Below, in pieces: positions 18,620 through 30,200 of a DNA stretch of 64,000 bases. The notes beneath the pieces were generated by a model that saw nothing but the letters and a program-made list of their open reading frames with translations, made no database searches and was not told the DNA's origin. Position 1 is the stretch's first letter. The number at the start of each line of letters is the position of its first letter. Both the position numbers and the translations under genes were made by a program. The stretch is from an uncultured Marinoscillum sp. (GTDB taxonomy: Bacteria > Bacteroidota > Bacteroidia > Cytophagales > MED-G16): positions 1 through 64,000 of the forward strand of contig CABZXU010000003.1 in assembly GCA_902529805.1 (NCBI GenBank), given 5' to 3'.

Positions 18620-19309
18620 TTATTTAGGATTTTTTTTGTCCGATTCAATATTTCCATCCATTAACCTAACAATTCTTTTAGAATAAGCAGCAATATCATT
18701 TTCATGAGTAACCATAATTATAGTATTTCCAGAATCATGAAGTTTAGAAAACAAATCCATAATTCCCTCTGAAGTTTTACTATCTAAATTACCAGTTGGT
18801 TCATCTGCCAAAATAATACTAGGATTATTAACTAAAGCCCTAGCTATAGCTACCCTCTGTCTTTGCCCCCCCGATAATTCATTTGGTTTATGAGTAGCTC
18901 TATTTGTTAAATCGACACTTTTTAATGCTTTCATTGCCATAATATCTCTGATATTTTTTTTATAACCAGCATAAACTAAAGGAAGTGCTACATTATCAAG
19001 TGCAGAAGCTCTAGGTAATAAATTAAATGTTTGAAAAACAAAACCTATTTCTTTATTTCTAACATCTGCTAATTCACTTTCTGACATCGAGCTAACATTT
19101 TTACCATTAAGTACATATTTACCACCTGTTGGGGTGTCTAAACATCCAACAATATTCATAAGTGTTGATTTTCCTGAACCAGATGGTCCCATAAATGAAA
19201 CATACTCGTTTTTATTTATAGAAATTGAAATAGACCTTAAAGCTTTAACAACTTGTTTTCCTACCTGAAAATGTCTAGATATTTTAGATACACTAATTAT
19301 ATTTTTCAT
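18620..19309 (-). CDS. ABC transporter ATP-binding protein (LolD/MacB type)
   Basis: A 229-residue ABC ATPase with Walker [14 protein letters not shown]-loop [22 protein letters not shown], signature [15 protein letters not shown] and Walker [13 protein letters not shown]. The NLLP and NVALPL pattern places it in the MacB/LolD/FtsE group, which works with FtsX-like permeases in lipoprotein release, macrolide export or cell-division signalling. No permease is adjacent, so the partner must be elsewhere and a precise name is not justified. It heads the run ABC ATPase-ilvE-prfB. Confidence 0.9.
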   Translation of the reverse strand: MKNIISVSKISRHFQVGKQVVKALRSISISINKNEYVSFMGPSGSGKSTLMNIVGCLDTPTGGKYVLNGKNVSSMSESELADVRNKEIGFVFQTFNLLPRASALDNVALPLVYAGYKKNIRDIMAMKALKSVDLTNRATHKPNELSGGQRQRVAIARALVNNPSIILADEPTGNLDSKTSEGIMDLFSKLHDSGNTIIMVTHENDIAAYSKRIVRLMDGNIESDKKNPK

Positions 19310-19393
19310 CTATTTAAAATAAAATATTTGATATTAAATCTATAAATTTTGATCAAATTTAATATTTTTATATCCTTTAAAAGACTTTTAATT

Positions 19394-20149
19394 GTGGAAA
19401 TATTTTTTGAATTAGAAACCTATATTGCACTTATTACACTCACTTTCCTTGAAATTATATTAGGTGTTGATAATATTATTTTTATTTCTATAGTTTCAAA
19501 TAAAGTAGATAAAGAGTTTAGACAAAGAATTAGAACAATCGGTTTATTTTTAGCAATGATTTTAAGAATAATTATGTTACTTGGATTAACATGGTTTATT
19601 GGGTTAACTGAACCAATATTTGAATCTACTGATGTTTTTAACACAGGGATAAATGTAAGTGTCAGCTGGAAAGATATAATTCTTGCTGCAGGTGGAATAT
19701 TTCTTATTTTAAAAAGCTCAATGGAAATAACACATAAAATTGATAGTAATTTTGATACAAATTCAACAAAATCATTACAAGTGTCATCATTGTATACAGT
19801 TGTTTGGCAAATAGTTGCTATAGATTTTATTTTTTCTGTGGATTCTATTCTAACCGCAATAGGACTTACTGAACAAGTTCTGCTTATGATAATAGCAGTA
19901 GTAATATCAATAATTGTAATGATGGTTTATGCATCAAAAATAAGTAATATTATTGAAAGATACCCTTCATTAGAAATTCTTGCATTATCATTTTTAATCC
20001 TAATTGGATTTAATTTAATTGTAGAAGCAGCTCACTATAGCATACCTAAGGGATATATATATTTTGCACTATTTTTTACATTAGGTGTGGAGTATATCAA
20101 CATTATTTTTAGGAATGTAAGTAAGAAAAAAATAAAAATTAAGGATTAG
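19394..20149 (+). CDS. TerC family integral membrane protein
   Basis: A polytopic membrane protein with about seven hydrophobic segments and the TerC family motifs LTFLEIILGVDNIIFISI near the N terminus and AIDFIFSVDSILTAIGL in the middle, whose acidic residues lie in the membrane and are thought to bind metal ions. The family is linked to metal efflux, including Mn2+ export and metal loading of secreted proteins. The ORF track begins at TTG 19349; I prefer GTG 19394 because it gives MEIFFELETYIALITLTF, the usual family beginning. The gene stands alone between a leftward operon and the convergent propeller cluster. Confidence 0.88.
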   Translation: MEIFFELETYIALITLTFLEIILGVDNIIFISIVSNKVDKEFRQRIRTIGLFLAMILRIIMLLGLTWFIGLTEPIFESTDVFNTGINVSVSWKDIILAAGGIFLILKSSMEITHKIDSNFDTNSTKSLQVSSLYTVVWQIVAIDFIFSVDSILTAIGLTEQVLLMIIAVVISIIVMMVYASKISNIIERYPSLEILALSFLILIGFNLIVEAAHYSIPKGYIYFALFFTLGVEYINIIFRNVSKKKIKIKD

Positions 20150-20169
20150 AATTATATTACTTTATAATT
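20150..20169. terminator. Weak AT hairpin between convergent terC and propeller genes
   Basis: A perfect 7-bp inverted repeat, AATTATA and TATAATT with a 6-base loop, lies across the end of the TerC gene and the end of the convergent propeller operon. It is AT-only and short, so it is a possible rather than strong terminator. Confidence 0.3.
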
Positions 20170-23100
20170 ATTTTCTTATATAATTTTTTCTCTTTGTGAT
20201 TTAATTCTAATATATAAATACCTTGAGAATTTTTTGAAAAGTCTACCTTATGAGTATTGTAGCCAGATTTATTATTAAATATAGTTTGATATTTAGATCT
20301 CCCAAATATATCCAATACATTAATTCCAACATCACCTTTAAATACATCATTAAATTCAATGTTAAAGATTCCAGTAGAAGGATTTGGGTAAATATTAATT
20401 TTTTTGAAAGAAAGATCTTCTAATCCAGAAACAACTGGTTTATCCATTTGAACATACAAATCATCAATTGCCCATCCCCATCCTACAGTATATGGATCAG
20501 AGTGTAATTTAAATCTAACCTTAACTGTATCTCCAACAGAAAATGTAGGAGTAAATTCTATTTCTCTGTCTTTTAACATCGATGATGTAGCTGAAACTTC
20601 TGCAGCATATGCAGATAACCAATCTGAATGCGCTCTTGAATCATAGCCATCAACCAATGGCTTCCAACTATTTTCATTATGTTTTGATGCTTCAACAATA
20701 ACATAATCCCAAAATTCTGGATCTCCATAAGAAGTCCCTGCTTCTCCTATTTCAACAATGGCTACTTCTCTAAATTTTATTGATGGAGTATAATTTGATA
20801 CAACAATTGGAGTATTTAACGTAGCAAATAACTCTATGTATCCACCCGAACCAGCATTTTGATAAGGATGTGGCTGGGTATGAAGAATATCTCCAGAAAA
20901 ACCACTATATGAGCTTATAATAAATCCATCAAGGGTAAACTCATTTCCTAGCATATCAGAAAAATTTGTTCCATACTCACTTGAAACTTCAAGAGTTACA
21001 CCTATTATAATATCCAAAGTATTTGAAGGATAATTTAAACCATTTTTGTATCCAGTAGCAATAACAGGGAATGTACCTGCGTCATTAAAGGTTATATTAA
21101 CAGTATCAATCCCTACTGAATTTTGAGTAGAAATCGTGTGTAATAAAGTTGATCCAGTATTAAAAAGTACTGAATCAAATTCTGATTTAAGGTCAATTCT
21201 TATATCTATCTTGTATTCGGGTCCTGGTTGATTATATCCAATTAATTCTGGTTGTAATATAGCAGTTTTTGGAACGAAAGAAGATAAAGCAGGAATTGAT
21301 GCTGTCCAAACCCCTCTTCCATGAGTTGCTATAACAATTTCACCTTGATCTTTTATTTTCATATCCCAAATACTAACGTTTGGTAAATTACTGTCTACTA
21401 AATTCCATGTTGCTCCTCTATCGATAGATTCTACAAGTCCAATGTCAGTTCCTGCCCAAATTACATCACTATCAAACGGCATAACTACTAAACTATATAC
21501 ACCTACATTAGGAAAACCATTTGAAGATACACCTATCACATTATTAGCAGGAAATCCAGTAATATCATTCCAAGTTGCACCTAAATCTTTAGTTTCAATA
21601 ATTTTTGCCTTGCCATAAACTGAAAAAAGAACGTATGCAGTAGAATCTTCTGTTGGATGTGAATATAAACCAGAGATAGAACCAATTTCTTCAAAAACTG
21701 ATGTAGGTAAAAAAGTTTCACCCCAATCATTTGAAACAAAAATCTTACCAGGAAGAGTTGTTCCACTTAACTTCATCCTTCCTCCAGCCCAAACAAATCT
21801 TGGGTTTGCTTGAGACACCTCAACATCTGAGCCAGCCTTAAATCCCCAATCATCAACAATTTCAGATGTTTTCCATGAACCCCCAAAATTTGATGATTTA
21901 TGAACACCTTTCTGACTAATTGCATAAAGAACATCTGGGTTTTGGTAAGAAGTTGATAATCTAGTAAGAAATGGACCAAATTCCCTCATTTCACTGGTTG
22001 GAACATAATTCCATTGAGCTCCACCATTTAAAGATCTCCATAGGTAATTACCTTGGGCTCCACCAATCATAGAGTCTGGATTATTCCAATGAGTTATAAC
22101 TTCAAAACCATCTCCACCAATTTCATATGAATAGTCAGATGAAGAAGAAGCTATTTCACTTGAAGGAGAAAGCCAGGTTCCATTATCTTGAAACCCGCTA
22201 AAGTATTGATGTTTCCCTTTAACTTTATCTGCTCCATATGCTTGAGAAGTGTTGTAACCAGAAGTTCTTTCAAGTATAAAATCACCTTCAACTTCACCTG
22301 GAGTAGTACTTGATTTAGTAAGAGCTACACCACCGTCATTACCATTTAATATTCTGAATTTTCCACCTCCATCTTTAATTACAGTTAAAAAATGATGATC
22401 AACATGAACATCATTATTTAATGTATCAATATCATTATAACCATCAGTTAAGTGAGTAGTATTTTTATATAATAAATTTGTAAGCTTAGACTTATAGATA
22501 TCTACAGATCCTGTATAAAAGATACTATCATTATATGGATGAACAGCAATAGTATTTGCATACCAACCAAATATTTGTAGGTAATCTTCTATGGTACCAT
22601 CCTGGTTAGCAGCTTCAGTCCATGTTGAACCTCCATCAAATGAAACGAATACATGTGATTTTGCTGAAGTTCCTTCTAAGGCAGCATATAAAATATTAGC
22701 TGAATTATGTGATACGGCAATTTCAGCTCGATTGAATTGTCCAGAAACAGAACTACTGTATATAGGTAATTCATTCCATGTTGTGCCGGCATCAACAGAT
22801 TTTAAAGCACTACCTCTTCTAACTGCAGCATAAATGGTATCAAAACTAGTTGGAGCTGCAACAACTTGTTGTAATCTACCAGAACTTTTTTTTACTTCAG
22901 TCCATGTTGAACCTCCATCAGTAGATTTAAAAATATATGAATAACCATCAGGCGCAAGGGTAGTTGCAATAACAATATCAGCATTAGAAGGACTAGCAAT
23001 TACTCTACTCACTTGATAGAATTTGTCATCAACTATACCAGATGTTTTTGGAGAAACATTTGACCAATTTAAACCCCCATTAGTAGATTTGAAAACACCA

Positions 23101-23693
23101 CTACCGTCAATAGCATCAAAATTCCCTACCCAACTTTCTCCGGTACCAACATACAATACAGAAGGATTAGCTGCAGACTGTGCTAAACTTGATATGGCTA
23201 TATTTTCTAAGTCTTGAGATAATGAAGTCCATGAAGTACCAGAATTAGATGTTTTCCAAACTCCACCACCAACTCCACCAGCATACCATGTATTTCCAGT
23301 ATTATCAGCTGCATCTACTACAATAGCTCTTGTTCTCCCAGGGACATTAGTTGGACCTCTTTCAGTAAATGTTGCAGTAGCTGCAGCAGAAGTACCAAAG
23401 TTAGGAGTATTGTTATCTTTTTGAACAATTGATGAACGTAATAAAGATTTTTTATATAAGTTTTTTTTCATCTTTAAAAGTTCTTTTTCTTTATATCCTA
23501 TTGGATAAAGATTTTCATTTGACTCATCGCCTTTTTTAATAGACGAAAAATATTCTTTGAATTTATCTGGACTATCTTTTCTTACAATTTCTGAAACTTG
23601 AATTTTAGTAGAATTATCAAAATAATTAATAGTTACAGTTAATGAAATTATTAGTAGTAATACTGTTAATGATATGCTAAAAATATTCTTCAT
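20157..23693 (-). CDS. T9SS-secreted BNR/sortilin-like beta-propeller protein 1
   Basis: A 1178-residue secreted protein. A signal/anchor segment (ISLTVLLLIISLTVTI) is followed by the family opening FTERGPTNVPGRTRAIVVDAAD and by repeated Asp-box-like strands such as TDGGSTWTEV and RGATWN over about residues 110-820, consistent with a VPS10/sortilin or xyloglucanase-like tandem propeller. After residue 820, where paralogues carry Calx-beta modules, it instead has a different beta-rich region (to about 1090). The tail from INIYPNPSTGIFNIEF to KLYKKIIIK is a type A T9SS sorting domain. No catalytic residues can be assigned. It is the last gene of a four-paralogue run. Confidence 0.88.
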   Translation of the reverse strand: MKNIFSISLTVLLLIISLTVTINYFDNSTKIQVSEIVRKDSPDKFKEYFSSIKKGDESNENLYPIGYKEKELLKMKKNLYKKSLLRSSIVQKDNNTPNFGTSAAATATFTERGPTNVPGRTRAIVVDAADNTGNTWYAGGVGGGVWKTSNSGTSWTSLSQDLENIAISSLAQSAANPSVLYVGTGESWVGNFDAIDGSGVFKSTNGGLNWSNVSPKTSGIVDDKFYQVSRVIASPSNADIVIATTLAPDGYSYIFKSTDGGSTWTEVKKSSGRLQQVVAAPTSFDTIYAAVRRGSALKSVDAGTTWNELPIYSSSVSGQFNRAEIAVSHNSANILYAALEGTSAKSHVFVSFDGGSTWTEAANQDGTIEDYLQIFGWYANTIAVHPYNDSIFYTGSVDIYKSKLTNLLYKNTTHLTDGYNDIDTLNNDVHVDHHFLTVIKDGGGKFRILNGNDGGVALTKSSTTPGEVEGDFILERTSGYNTSQAYGADKVKGKHQYFSGFQDNGTWLSPSSEIASSSSDYSYEIGGDGFEVITHWNNPDSMIGGAQGNYLWRSLNGGAQWNYVPTSEMREFGPFLTRLSTSYQNPDVLYAISQKGVHKSSNFGGSWKTSEIVDDWGFKAGSDVEVSQANPRFVWAGGRMKLSGTTLPGKIFVSNDWGETFLPTSVFEEIGSISGLYSHPTEDSTAYVLFSVYGKAKIIETKDLGATWNDITGFPANNVIGVSSNGFPNVGVYSLVVMPFDSDVIWAGTDIGLVESIDRGATWNLVDSNLPNVSIWDMKIKDQGEIVIATHGRGVWTASIPALSSFVPKTAILQPELIGYNQPGPEYKIDIRIDLKSEFDSVLFNTGSTLLHTISTQNSVGIDTVNITFNDAGTFPVIATGYKNGLNYPSNTLDIIIGVTLEVSSEYGTNFSDMLGNEFTLDGFIISSYSGFSGDILHTQPHPYQNAGSGGYIELFATLNTPIVVSNYTPSIKFREVAIVEIGEAGTSYGDPEFWDYVIVEASKHNENSWKPLVDGYDSRAHSDWLSAYAAEVSATSSMLKDREIEFTPTFSVGDTVKVRFKLHSDPYTVGWGWAIDDLYVQMDKPVVSGLEDLSFKKINIYPNPSTGIFNIEFNDVFKGDVGINVLDIFGRSKYQTIFNNKSGYNTHKVDFSKNSQGIYILELNHKEKKLYKKIIIK

Positions 23694-23745
23694 AATATGT
23701 AAATAAGAGTATAAATATAAGGATTTTTAAAGTTATTATTAAAAA

Positions 23746-26700
23746 TTATTGTTTAACAACTTTTTTAATAACCTTTTTATTATCCATTACTAGTTCTATT
23801 ACGAAAATACCGTCAGATTTGTTTGATATATCGACTTGATGTTCTACTTGACCAGATGAATTATCAATATTTCTTTGATATTGTGATCTTCCAAAGATAT
23901 CTAATACTCTAAGATCCAAATTACCTTTCCAAGTATCATTAAATCTTATATTAAAGATTCCAGAACTAGGATTAGGATAAATACTGATCGAACCGTCAGA
24001 TCCTTGATCTTCAATTCCTGTTACCGTATCATCATCTGTGATGGTAATGGTTACAGTTGTATCACTAGATAAAGTTGCATTGATAACAGAATCAATTGAT
24101 ATTACTACGGTTTCATCATCTTCATCATCTGAATCCTGAACAGCAGTTACTGTTGCTGTACCAGTGGTTCCTGATGAAATTGTTATAGTTTTTGAACTTA
24201 AGGTATAATCAGCTGCAACAGCAGTGCCTCCAGCACCAAATTCTTTTAAAGCAACAACTACATCACCTGAATTTGGAGCTTTATCTAAAGTTGCAGTAAT
24301 TGTTGATACACCTGAGTCTTCGATTATAGAAGTATTATCAACAGAAAGAGATACAACTGGCGGAGTATTAGCTCCGTCATTATCTTTTACAGTTATTGTA
24401 ACCTGTTGGGTGCCTGATTCTTTACCGTTTACAACAGTTGAAATATCTACAATAATTGTTTCATCAGGCTCTACATCATTATCATCAGTAGTTGTAATTA
24501 TTATATTTCTAGACTTATTTGCAGAATCAAGTATTGTATAACTTGGACCTCCTAAAGTATATTCAAACGCTGAAAGAGTACCAGTTACAGATAGATTAAC
24601 TGTTATTGGACCATTAGGTGAAACATCCTTTTCAGCTGTAATAGTTAGTTTTGCATCTTGACCCTCAATAATATTAACTGTATCAACTGATAAGGTAACA
24701 ATATTTTCTTTTGGTTCCCAGTTAACAAGATCCGGTATAGTAGCTGTCCAGATTCCTCTTCCATGAGTAGCAAGCACAATCTCTCCTTGATCTTTAATTT
24801 TCATATCCCAAACTGTTACATGAGGAAAATTGGATGTTGCATAAGGTATAATATTCCAACTTGCTCCCCTATCTGTGGTTTCAACAATTCCTATATTAGT
24901 TCCAACCCAAATAACATCAGGATCATGTGGCATTATAACAAGACTATGAGTTTCTACATCAGGAAAACCAGCAGTTGAAGTACCTTCAGTAAAATTTGCT
25001 GGAAAACCAGTAATATCAGTCCAAGTAGCTCCTAAATCTCTACTTTCTAATACTTTTGATTTTTTTGGTCTTGAAAATAATATATAGACTGTGGAATCTT
25101 CGGTTGGGTGAGAATAAATTCCGGAAATTGAAGAGCTAACTCCAGCAGGCTTTGTTATAGGATTAAAAGTTTTTCCCCAATCTTTGGAAAGAAAAAGATT
25201 ATGATCAGATGTTATTGCACCTCCTGCCCAGACAAATCTTGGATTTGCAATGGATACTTCGACATCACTCCTACTATAATATTTGTTAGGTGAAGGATTT
25301 AAAATTTCAATGAGCTTAAATCTATCTCCTCCGAAGTCTTTAGACCTCCACACACCACTATCTCTATGAACAGCATACACAACATCAGGATCTTGATATG
25401 AAGTTGATAATCTTGTTATAAATGGAGCAATAGCACTACCTTTGGTGTTTTGTCCAATAGAACTAAACCATATACCATTGGTCATTCTTGCTAGTCCATT
25501 ATATTGAGATCCTGTCATCATTGAATCTTTATTTTCCCAGTGAGTAATAACCTCAAATCCATCGCCTGACCAAACTCTTGCATGAGGAGTAGTTCCTTTA
25601 GCTATAGAGTCTTTAGGGGATAGATATGAGCCATTATCTTGAGTTCCTCCAAGATATTGTTTTCTACCAATGACTTTATCTGCTCCATAAAATTGAGTGG
25701 ACCTATAACCAACATCTGTGGGTAAATATGGAACATTAGTAAATGCCCATTTATATTTAGTTGCTATCCATTCACCCTCATTTACACCCGGATCTGAAGA
25801 GGAATTTGAAATGGCCAAACCGCCATCATTTCCAACTATAAGTCTAAATTTTCCACCACCATCTGATACTGTTTTTATCGTATGTTGATCTGGATGAACA
25901 TAACCATTTTTTTTATTAATTCCATCTGATCCAACATCTTCATATACATCTGTTAAATGAACTGAATTTTTTGTGTTATCTGCTAAAACGGTAAACTTAA
26001 AAAGGTCTATACCTCCAACATAAACCACATTGTCATTTACTGGACTTAAGACAATACAATTATCATAATACCCTTGTTTATCTAACCAAAAATCTGTTGA
26101 ATATCTAGGATCACCTGAAGTACCATTCTCTTGAATATGCGTCCAAGTAGAACCACCATCAAGGGTTCTGTATAAATACGAAGGGCCACTAGTTGATGTT
26201 CTTATACCAGCATAAACTTTATTAGGATCAATATGAGAAACAGCTATTTCATAGCGACCATAGCTTCCAGATATTCCAAAAGGTGTAGTAGCTGTCCATG
26301 TATCTCCGGCATCAGTAGATTTTAATACAGGCTTACCTTTAGATACTGCATATTGAGTATTAAAATCTGATGGTGCAGCAACAATTTGAGTAATCTGATT
26401 ACAAGTTGAACCATTCCAACCACTTTCTAATTTTGTCCACGAAGTACCCCCATTAGTAGTCTTGTATATAAAGGTATCACACCAATAGTTTTCTCCAGTT
26501 GCAGCAATTACTACATCTGGGTTAGTTGGATCAACAATTATTCTAGTAACCGTTCCAAAACCAGAAATAACTTTTCCACCAGATTTTTTAGATACATTTG
26601 TCCAAGAACTACCGCCATCTGTTGATTTAAATATACCATCACCCCATCCACCTGATCCACCAATATGACTTTCTCCTGAACCAGCATAAATTATATTTGG

Positions 26701-27210
26701 ATTTGATTGAGATTGGGCAAGTGAATTAAAATTAATATTTGGCAATCCAGAGGTAAGATTCGTCCATGACACTTTCTCGTTAGCACCAGAGCCACTATGG
26801 ATTCCTTTCCATATACCACCACCAGGACTAGCAGCATAAAATGTTTTTCCAGATGCATCAGCAGCATCAACAATTAAACCCCTTGTTCTACCTGAAACAT
26901 TCCCGGGCCCTCTTTCAGTAAAAGTAGCAACCGCAGCTGCAGAACTCCCAAAATTAGGATTATCTTGATCACTAGAAGCACTTAAGGTAGGTCCACTTAA
27001 TCTAGTAAGCATTTTATCAAGTTCAACCTGTTTGTATCCTGGATAATAATTTGATCCTATTTCATTATAGGTAATGTCTCTAAAGTATTTTTCAAATTCA
27101 TCAGAATATTCAAGCTTAGAGTCTACAATAAGCCTCTCTTCTTGATTATAGGAAACAAAAATTAAAAACGAAAAAAAGAATATAGATATAAGAAAGTAAT
27201 ATTTTTTCAT
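23746..27210 (-). CDS. T9SS-secreted beta-propeller protein 2 with two Calx-beta modules
   Basis: A 1154-residue paralogue with an N-terminal hydrophobic segment, then QVELDKMLTRL, FTERGPGNVSGRTRGLIVDAAD and propeller repeats (for example TDGGSSWTNV, TNGGTSWTKL, DRGASWN). Conserved blocks include NDGGLAIS, YGADKVIGRKQYLGGTQDNG and DGFEVITHW. Two tandem Calx-beta-like modules follow at about residues 835-950 and 950-1065, each with the DxNDVEPDET or DSDDEDDET acidic motif that usually binds calcium. A T9SS type A domain (SIYPNPSSGIFNIRF to VIKKVVKQ) ends the protein. Function unknown; adhesion or polymer binding at the cell surface is a reasonable guess. Confidence 0.88.
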   Translation of the reverse strand: MKKYYFLISIFFFSFLIFVSYNQEERLIVDSKLEYSDEFEKYFRDITYNEIGSNYYPGYKQVELDKMLTRLSGPTLSASSDQDNPNFGSSAAAVATFTERGPGNVSGRTRGLIVDAADASGKTFYAASPGGGIWKGIHSGSGANEKVSWTNLTSGLPNINFNSLAQSQSNPNIIYAGSGESHIGGSGGWGDGIFKSTDGGSSWTNVSKKSGGKVISGFGTVTRIIVDPTNPDVVIAATGENYWCDTFIYKTTNGGTSWTKLESGWNGSTCNQITQIVAAPSDFNTQYAVSKGKPVLKSTDAGDTWTATTPFGISGSYGRYEIAVSHIDPNKVYAGIRTSTSGPSYLYRTLDGGSTWTHIQENGTSGDPRYSTDFWLDKQGYYDNCIVLSPVNDNVVYVGGIDLFKFTVLADNTKNSVHLTDVYEDVGSDGINKKNGYVHPDQHTIKTVSDGGGKFRLIVGNDGGLAISNSSSDPGVNEGEWIATKYKWAFTNVPYLPTDVGYRSTQFYGADKVIGRKQYLGGTQDNGSYLSPKDSIAKGTTPHARVWSGDGFEVITHWENKDSMMTGSQYNGLARMTNGIWFSSIGQNTKGSAIAPFITRLSTSYQDPDVVYAVHRDSGVWRSKDFGGDRFKLIEILNPSPNKYYSRSDVEVSIANPRFVWAGGAITSDHNLFLSKDWGKTFNPITKPAGVSSSISGIYSHPTEDSTVYILFSRPKKSKVLESRDLGATWTDITGFPANFTEGTSTAGFPDVETHSLVIMPHDPDVIWVGTNIGIVETTDRGASWNIIPYATSNFPHVTVWDMKIKDQGEIVLATHGRGIWTATIPDLVNWEPKENIVTLSVDTVNIIEGQDAKLTITAEKDVSPNGPITVNLSVTGTLSAFEYTLGGPSYTILDSANKSRNIIITTTDDNDVEPDETIIVDISTVVNGKESGTQQVTITVKDNDGANTPPVVSLSVDNTSIIEDSGVSTITATLDKAPNSGDVVVALKEFGAGGTAVAADYTLSSKTITISSGTTGTATVTAVQDSDDEDDETVVISIDSVINATLSSDTTVTITITDDDTVTGIEDQGSDGSISIYPNPSSGIFNIRFNDTWKGNLDLRVLDIFGRSQYQRNIDNSSGQVEHQVDISNKSDGIFVIELVMDNKKVIKKVVKQ

Positions 27211-27274
27211 AAAGTGGTTTAAAGATATAAATCTAAAAAATATAATTTAATTTATATAGAAAAAATTGAAGTGA

Positions 27275-30200
27275 TTATTGTTTAATAATCTTCTTTATCA
27301 CTCTTTTATCCTCTTGTGATAACTCTACAAAGAAAACTCCATCGGATTTGTTTGAAATATCTACTTCATGTTCAACATGACCAGATGAATTATCAATATT
27401 TCTTAGGTATTGTGATCTTCCAAAAATATCCAATACTCTAAGATCCACATTGCCTTTCCAAGTATCATTAAATCTTATCTTAAAGATTCCAGAAGTAGGA
27501 TTTGGGAAAATGGATATAGCTTTTCCTACTACAATATCTTCTAGTCCTGCAACCGTATTATCTCCATCCTTTATTGTGATTGTTACTCGTTGTGTTCCTA
27601 CTTCTTTTCCATTGGTTACAGAGGAAACATCTACAACCACAGTTTCATCATTTTCAACTTCTGTATCATTAAGTGCAGTAATTGTTGCTGTACCAGATTT
27701 TCCAGAAGTAATTGTAATTGTAGTTGAACTTAAAGTATAATCAGATGCAGAAGCTGTACCTCCAGCGCTTAAAGAAACTACTACAGGAAACAAAGGGTTT
27801 ACATCTCTTGTGGCAGTAGCGGTGATTGTAGCAACCCCTCCCTTTTCTTCTATATCTATACTTTGAGATCCATTAGTGGTTATTGTAATTGAATTTTCTT
27901 TTGGTTCTGAATTAATAAGATCTGGAATTGTCGCAGTCCAAATACCTCTTCCATGAGTAGCAAGTACAATCTCACCTTGATCTTTGACTTTCATATCCCA
28001 TATGTTAACGTGTGGTAAATTAGAAGAAACAATGTTCCAACTAGCACCTCTATCTGATGTCTCTACTATTCCTATATCTGTTCCCGCCCATATTATATTG
28101 GAATCAAAAGGCATAACACATAAACTAAAAACCTTTACATTTGGGAATCCTCTATCTGATACACCTTTTTGCCAATTAGCAGGGAATCCAGAAATATCAG
28201 TCCAAGTAACACCTAAATCTTTTGTTTCATAAATTTTAGATCTTCCAAAATAGGATAAAAGAACATATGCAGTAGAATCTTCATTGGGATGGGAATAAAT
28301 TCCTGAAGAACTTATATGATTATAATTTGGAATAATATCTGTAACTGGACTAAAAGATTCTCCCCAATCTTTAGAAAGATATAAATTACCACCTTCATTT
28401 CCAACTCTTGAACCAGCCCAAACAAAACGAGGATTAGCAAGTGATACTTCTACATCTTTACGATAACCATTCCATCCTCCATCTGAAATACTTTTCAAAT
28501 TCCAATTTGCTCCAAAATCTGTAGATTTCCAAATTCCAATCGTATCATGAATTGCATATACAACATCAGGTTCATGATATGGGCTTGATAATCTTACCAA
28601 AAATGGAGCAATGGGACTACCACTAATCCCTGATGAAATAGAAGTCCAAGTATTTCCTCCATTCAGACTTCTTCTTAACCCATTGTATTGAGATCCCCCC
28701 ATCATAGAATCAGGGTTATTCCAATGAGCAATCACTTCGAAACCATCCCCACCTATTCCATAACTATAATTTGTTGTTGCACTAGCATTTTCAGAACTCG
28801 AAGAGAATTGCGTTCCATTGTCTTGCATTCCACCAATGTATTGTTGTTTGCCCTTTATCTTATCTGCACCATAGAATTGTGCTGTATTAAATCCATCATT
28901 AGCTCTTTTCCAATCTCCAAAAGTCATACCGGGATTAGAAGTTACTTGAGTAGTATATGCAACACCACCATCGTTGGCATTTAATAATCTAAAATTACCA
29001 GCTCCATCATCTATTCCTTGAATAAATTGATGATCAACATGTGGACCACTCGCCATAGCTTCAGTATTTTTTGAACTATCATTTAAAACTGTAAATTTAT
29101 AAAGGGTTACACCCCCCCCGTATAATATATTGTCATCATAAGGATTTATACCTAGCGTATTATCTCTCCAGCCTTGTTGATTTAACCAATAATCTGGCAT
29201 ATGGTTTACATTACCAGAAACAACATTTTCCTGTATTTGATACCATGAACTACCGCCATTAACCGTTCTAAATAAATAAGAAGCTGGTGTTCCATGGCTA
29301 TATCTAGTTCCAGCATATACTTTATTAGGATTAGTATTAGATACAACTAATTCAACACGGCCATAATTAGATATACCAAAAGGAGCTGTTTGATTCCAGG
29401 TAGAGCCTGCATCTATTGATTTTAAAACTTTGGCACTTTGATTTCCAGCATATTGTATACTAAAATTACTTGGTGCTGCAACAATTTGTTGTATTATTCC
29501 TATTCCTTCTTCATGTACTTTATTCCAACTTGACCCACCATCAATTGATTTAAATATATATGATTCATTTTGTGAAAAAGAAAAAGTATTTGCAATAACT
29601 ATGTCTGAATTAGAAGGATCTACTATTAATCTATTAACACTACCAAATCGGTGGTCAATTAAGCCTCCAACTTGAGGAGAGATATTTGTCCATACTGGAT
29701 CAGGACCACTAACATCGATTTTAAAAACACCATCACCATCAATTGCAGTCGAAGCACCTAAAGCAGATTCTCCTGTACCAGCATATATAATGTTTGGATT
29801 ACTAGCAGATTGTCCTAAGGTAACTATAGCGAGGTTTTGGATTGTCACTGGGGTCATATTTGTCCAAGAGACATTTGTAGTTGTTGGATTATAAACTCCT
29901 TTCCATAATCCACCACCAACACCAGCAGCATACCATGTATTTCCTGTTGCATCAGCAGCATCTACAACAACACCTCTTGTCCTTCCAGGCACATCATTTG
30001 GCCCTCTTTCGGTAAAAGTTGAAGTAGCAGCAGCAGAAGAACTAAAAGGGATATCTTCCTTTCCTTGATTATTAACAATAGCAAAGCGATTAGTATTGTT
30101 TCTTTCCAACATCTTATTCAGTTCTACCTGCTTATATCCAGGATAATAATTTGGTCCCTCATCTAAATGTGAAATTTCATAAAAAAATTTAACATACTTG

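Noticed and set aside
24224-24541. Plus-strand ORF of 105 residues (and similar ones at 22591, 27450, 28688, 33980)
   Set aside because: They lie wholly inside strong coding genes on the opposite strand, have no recognisable domain, and no promoter or gene-like start context.
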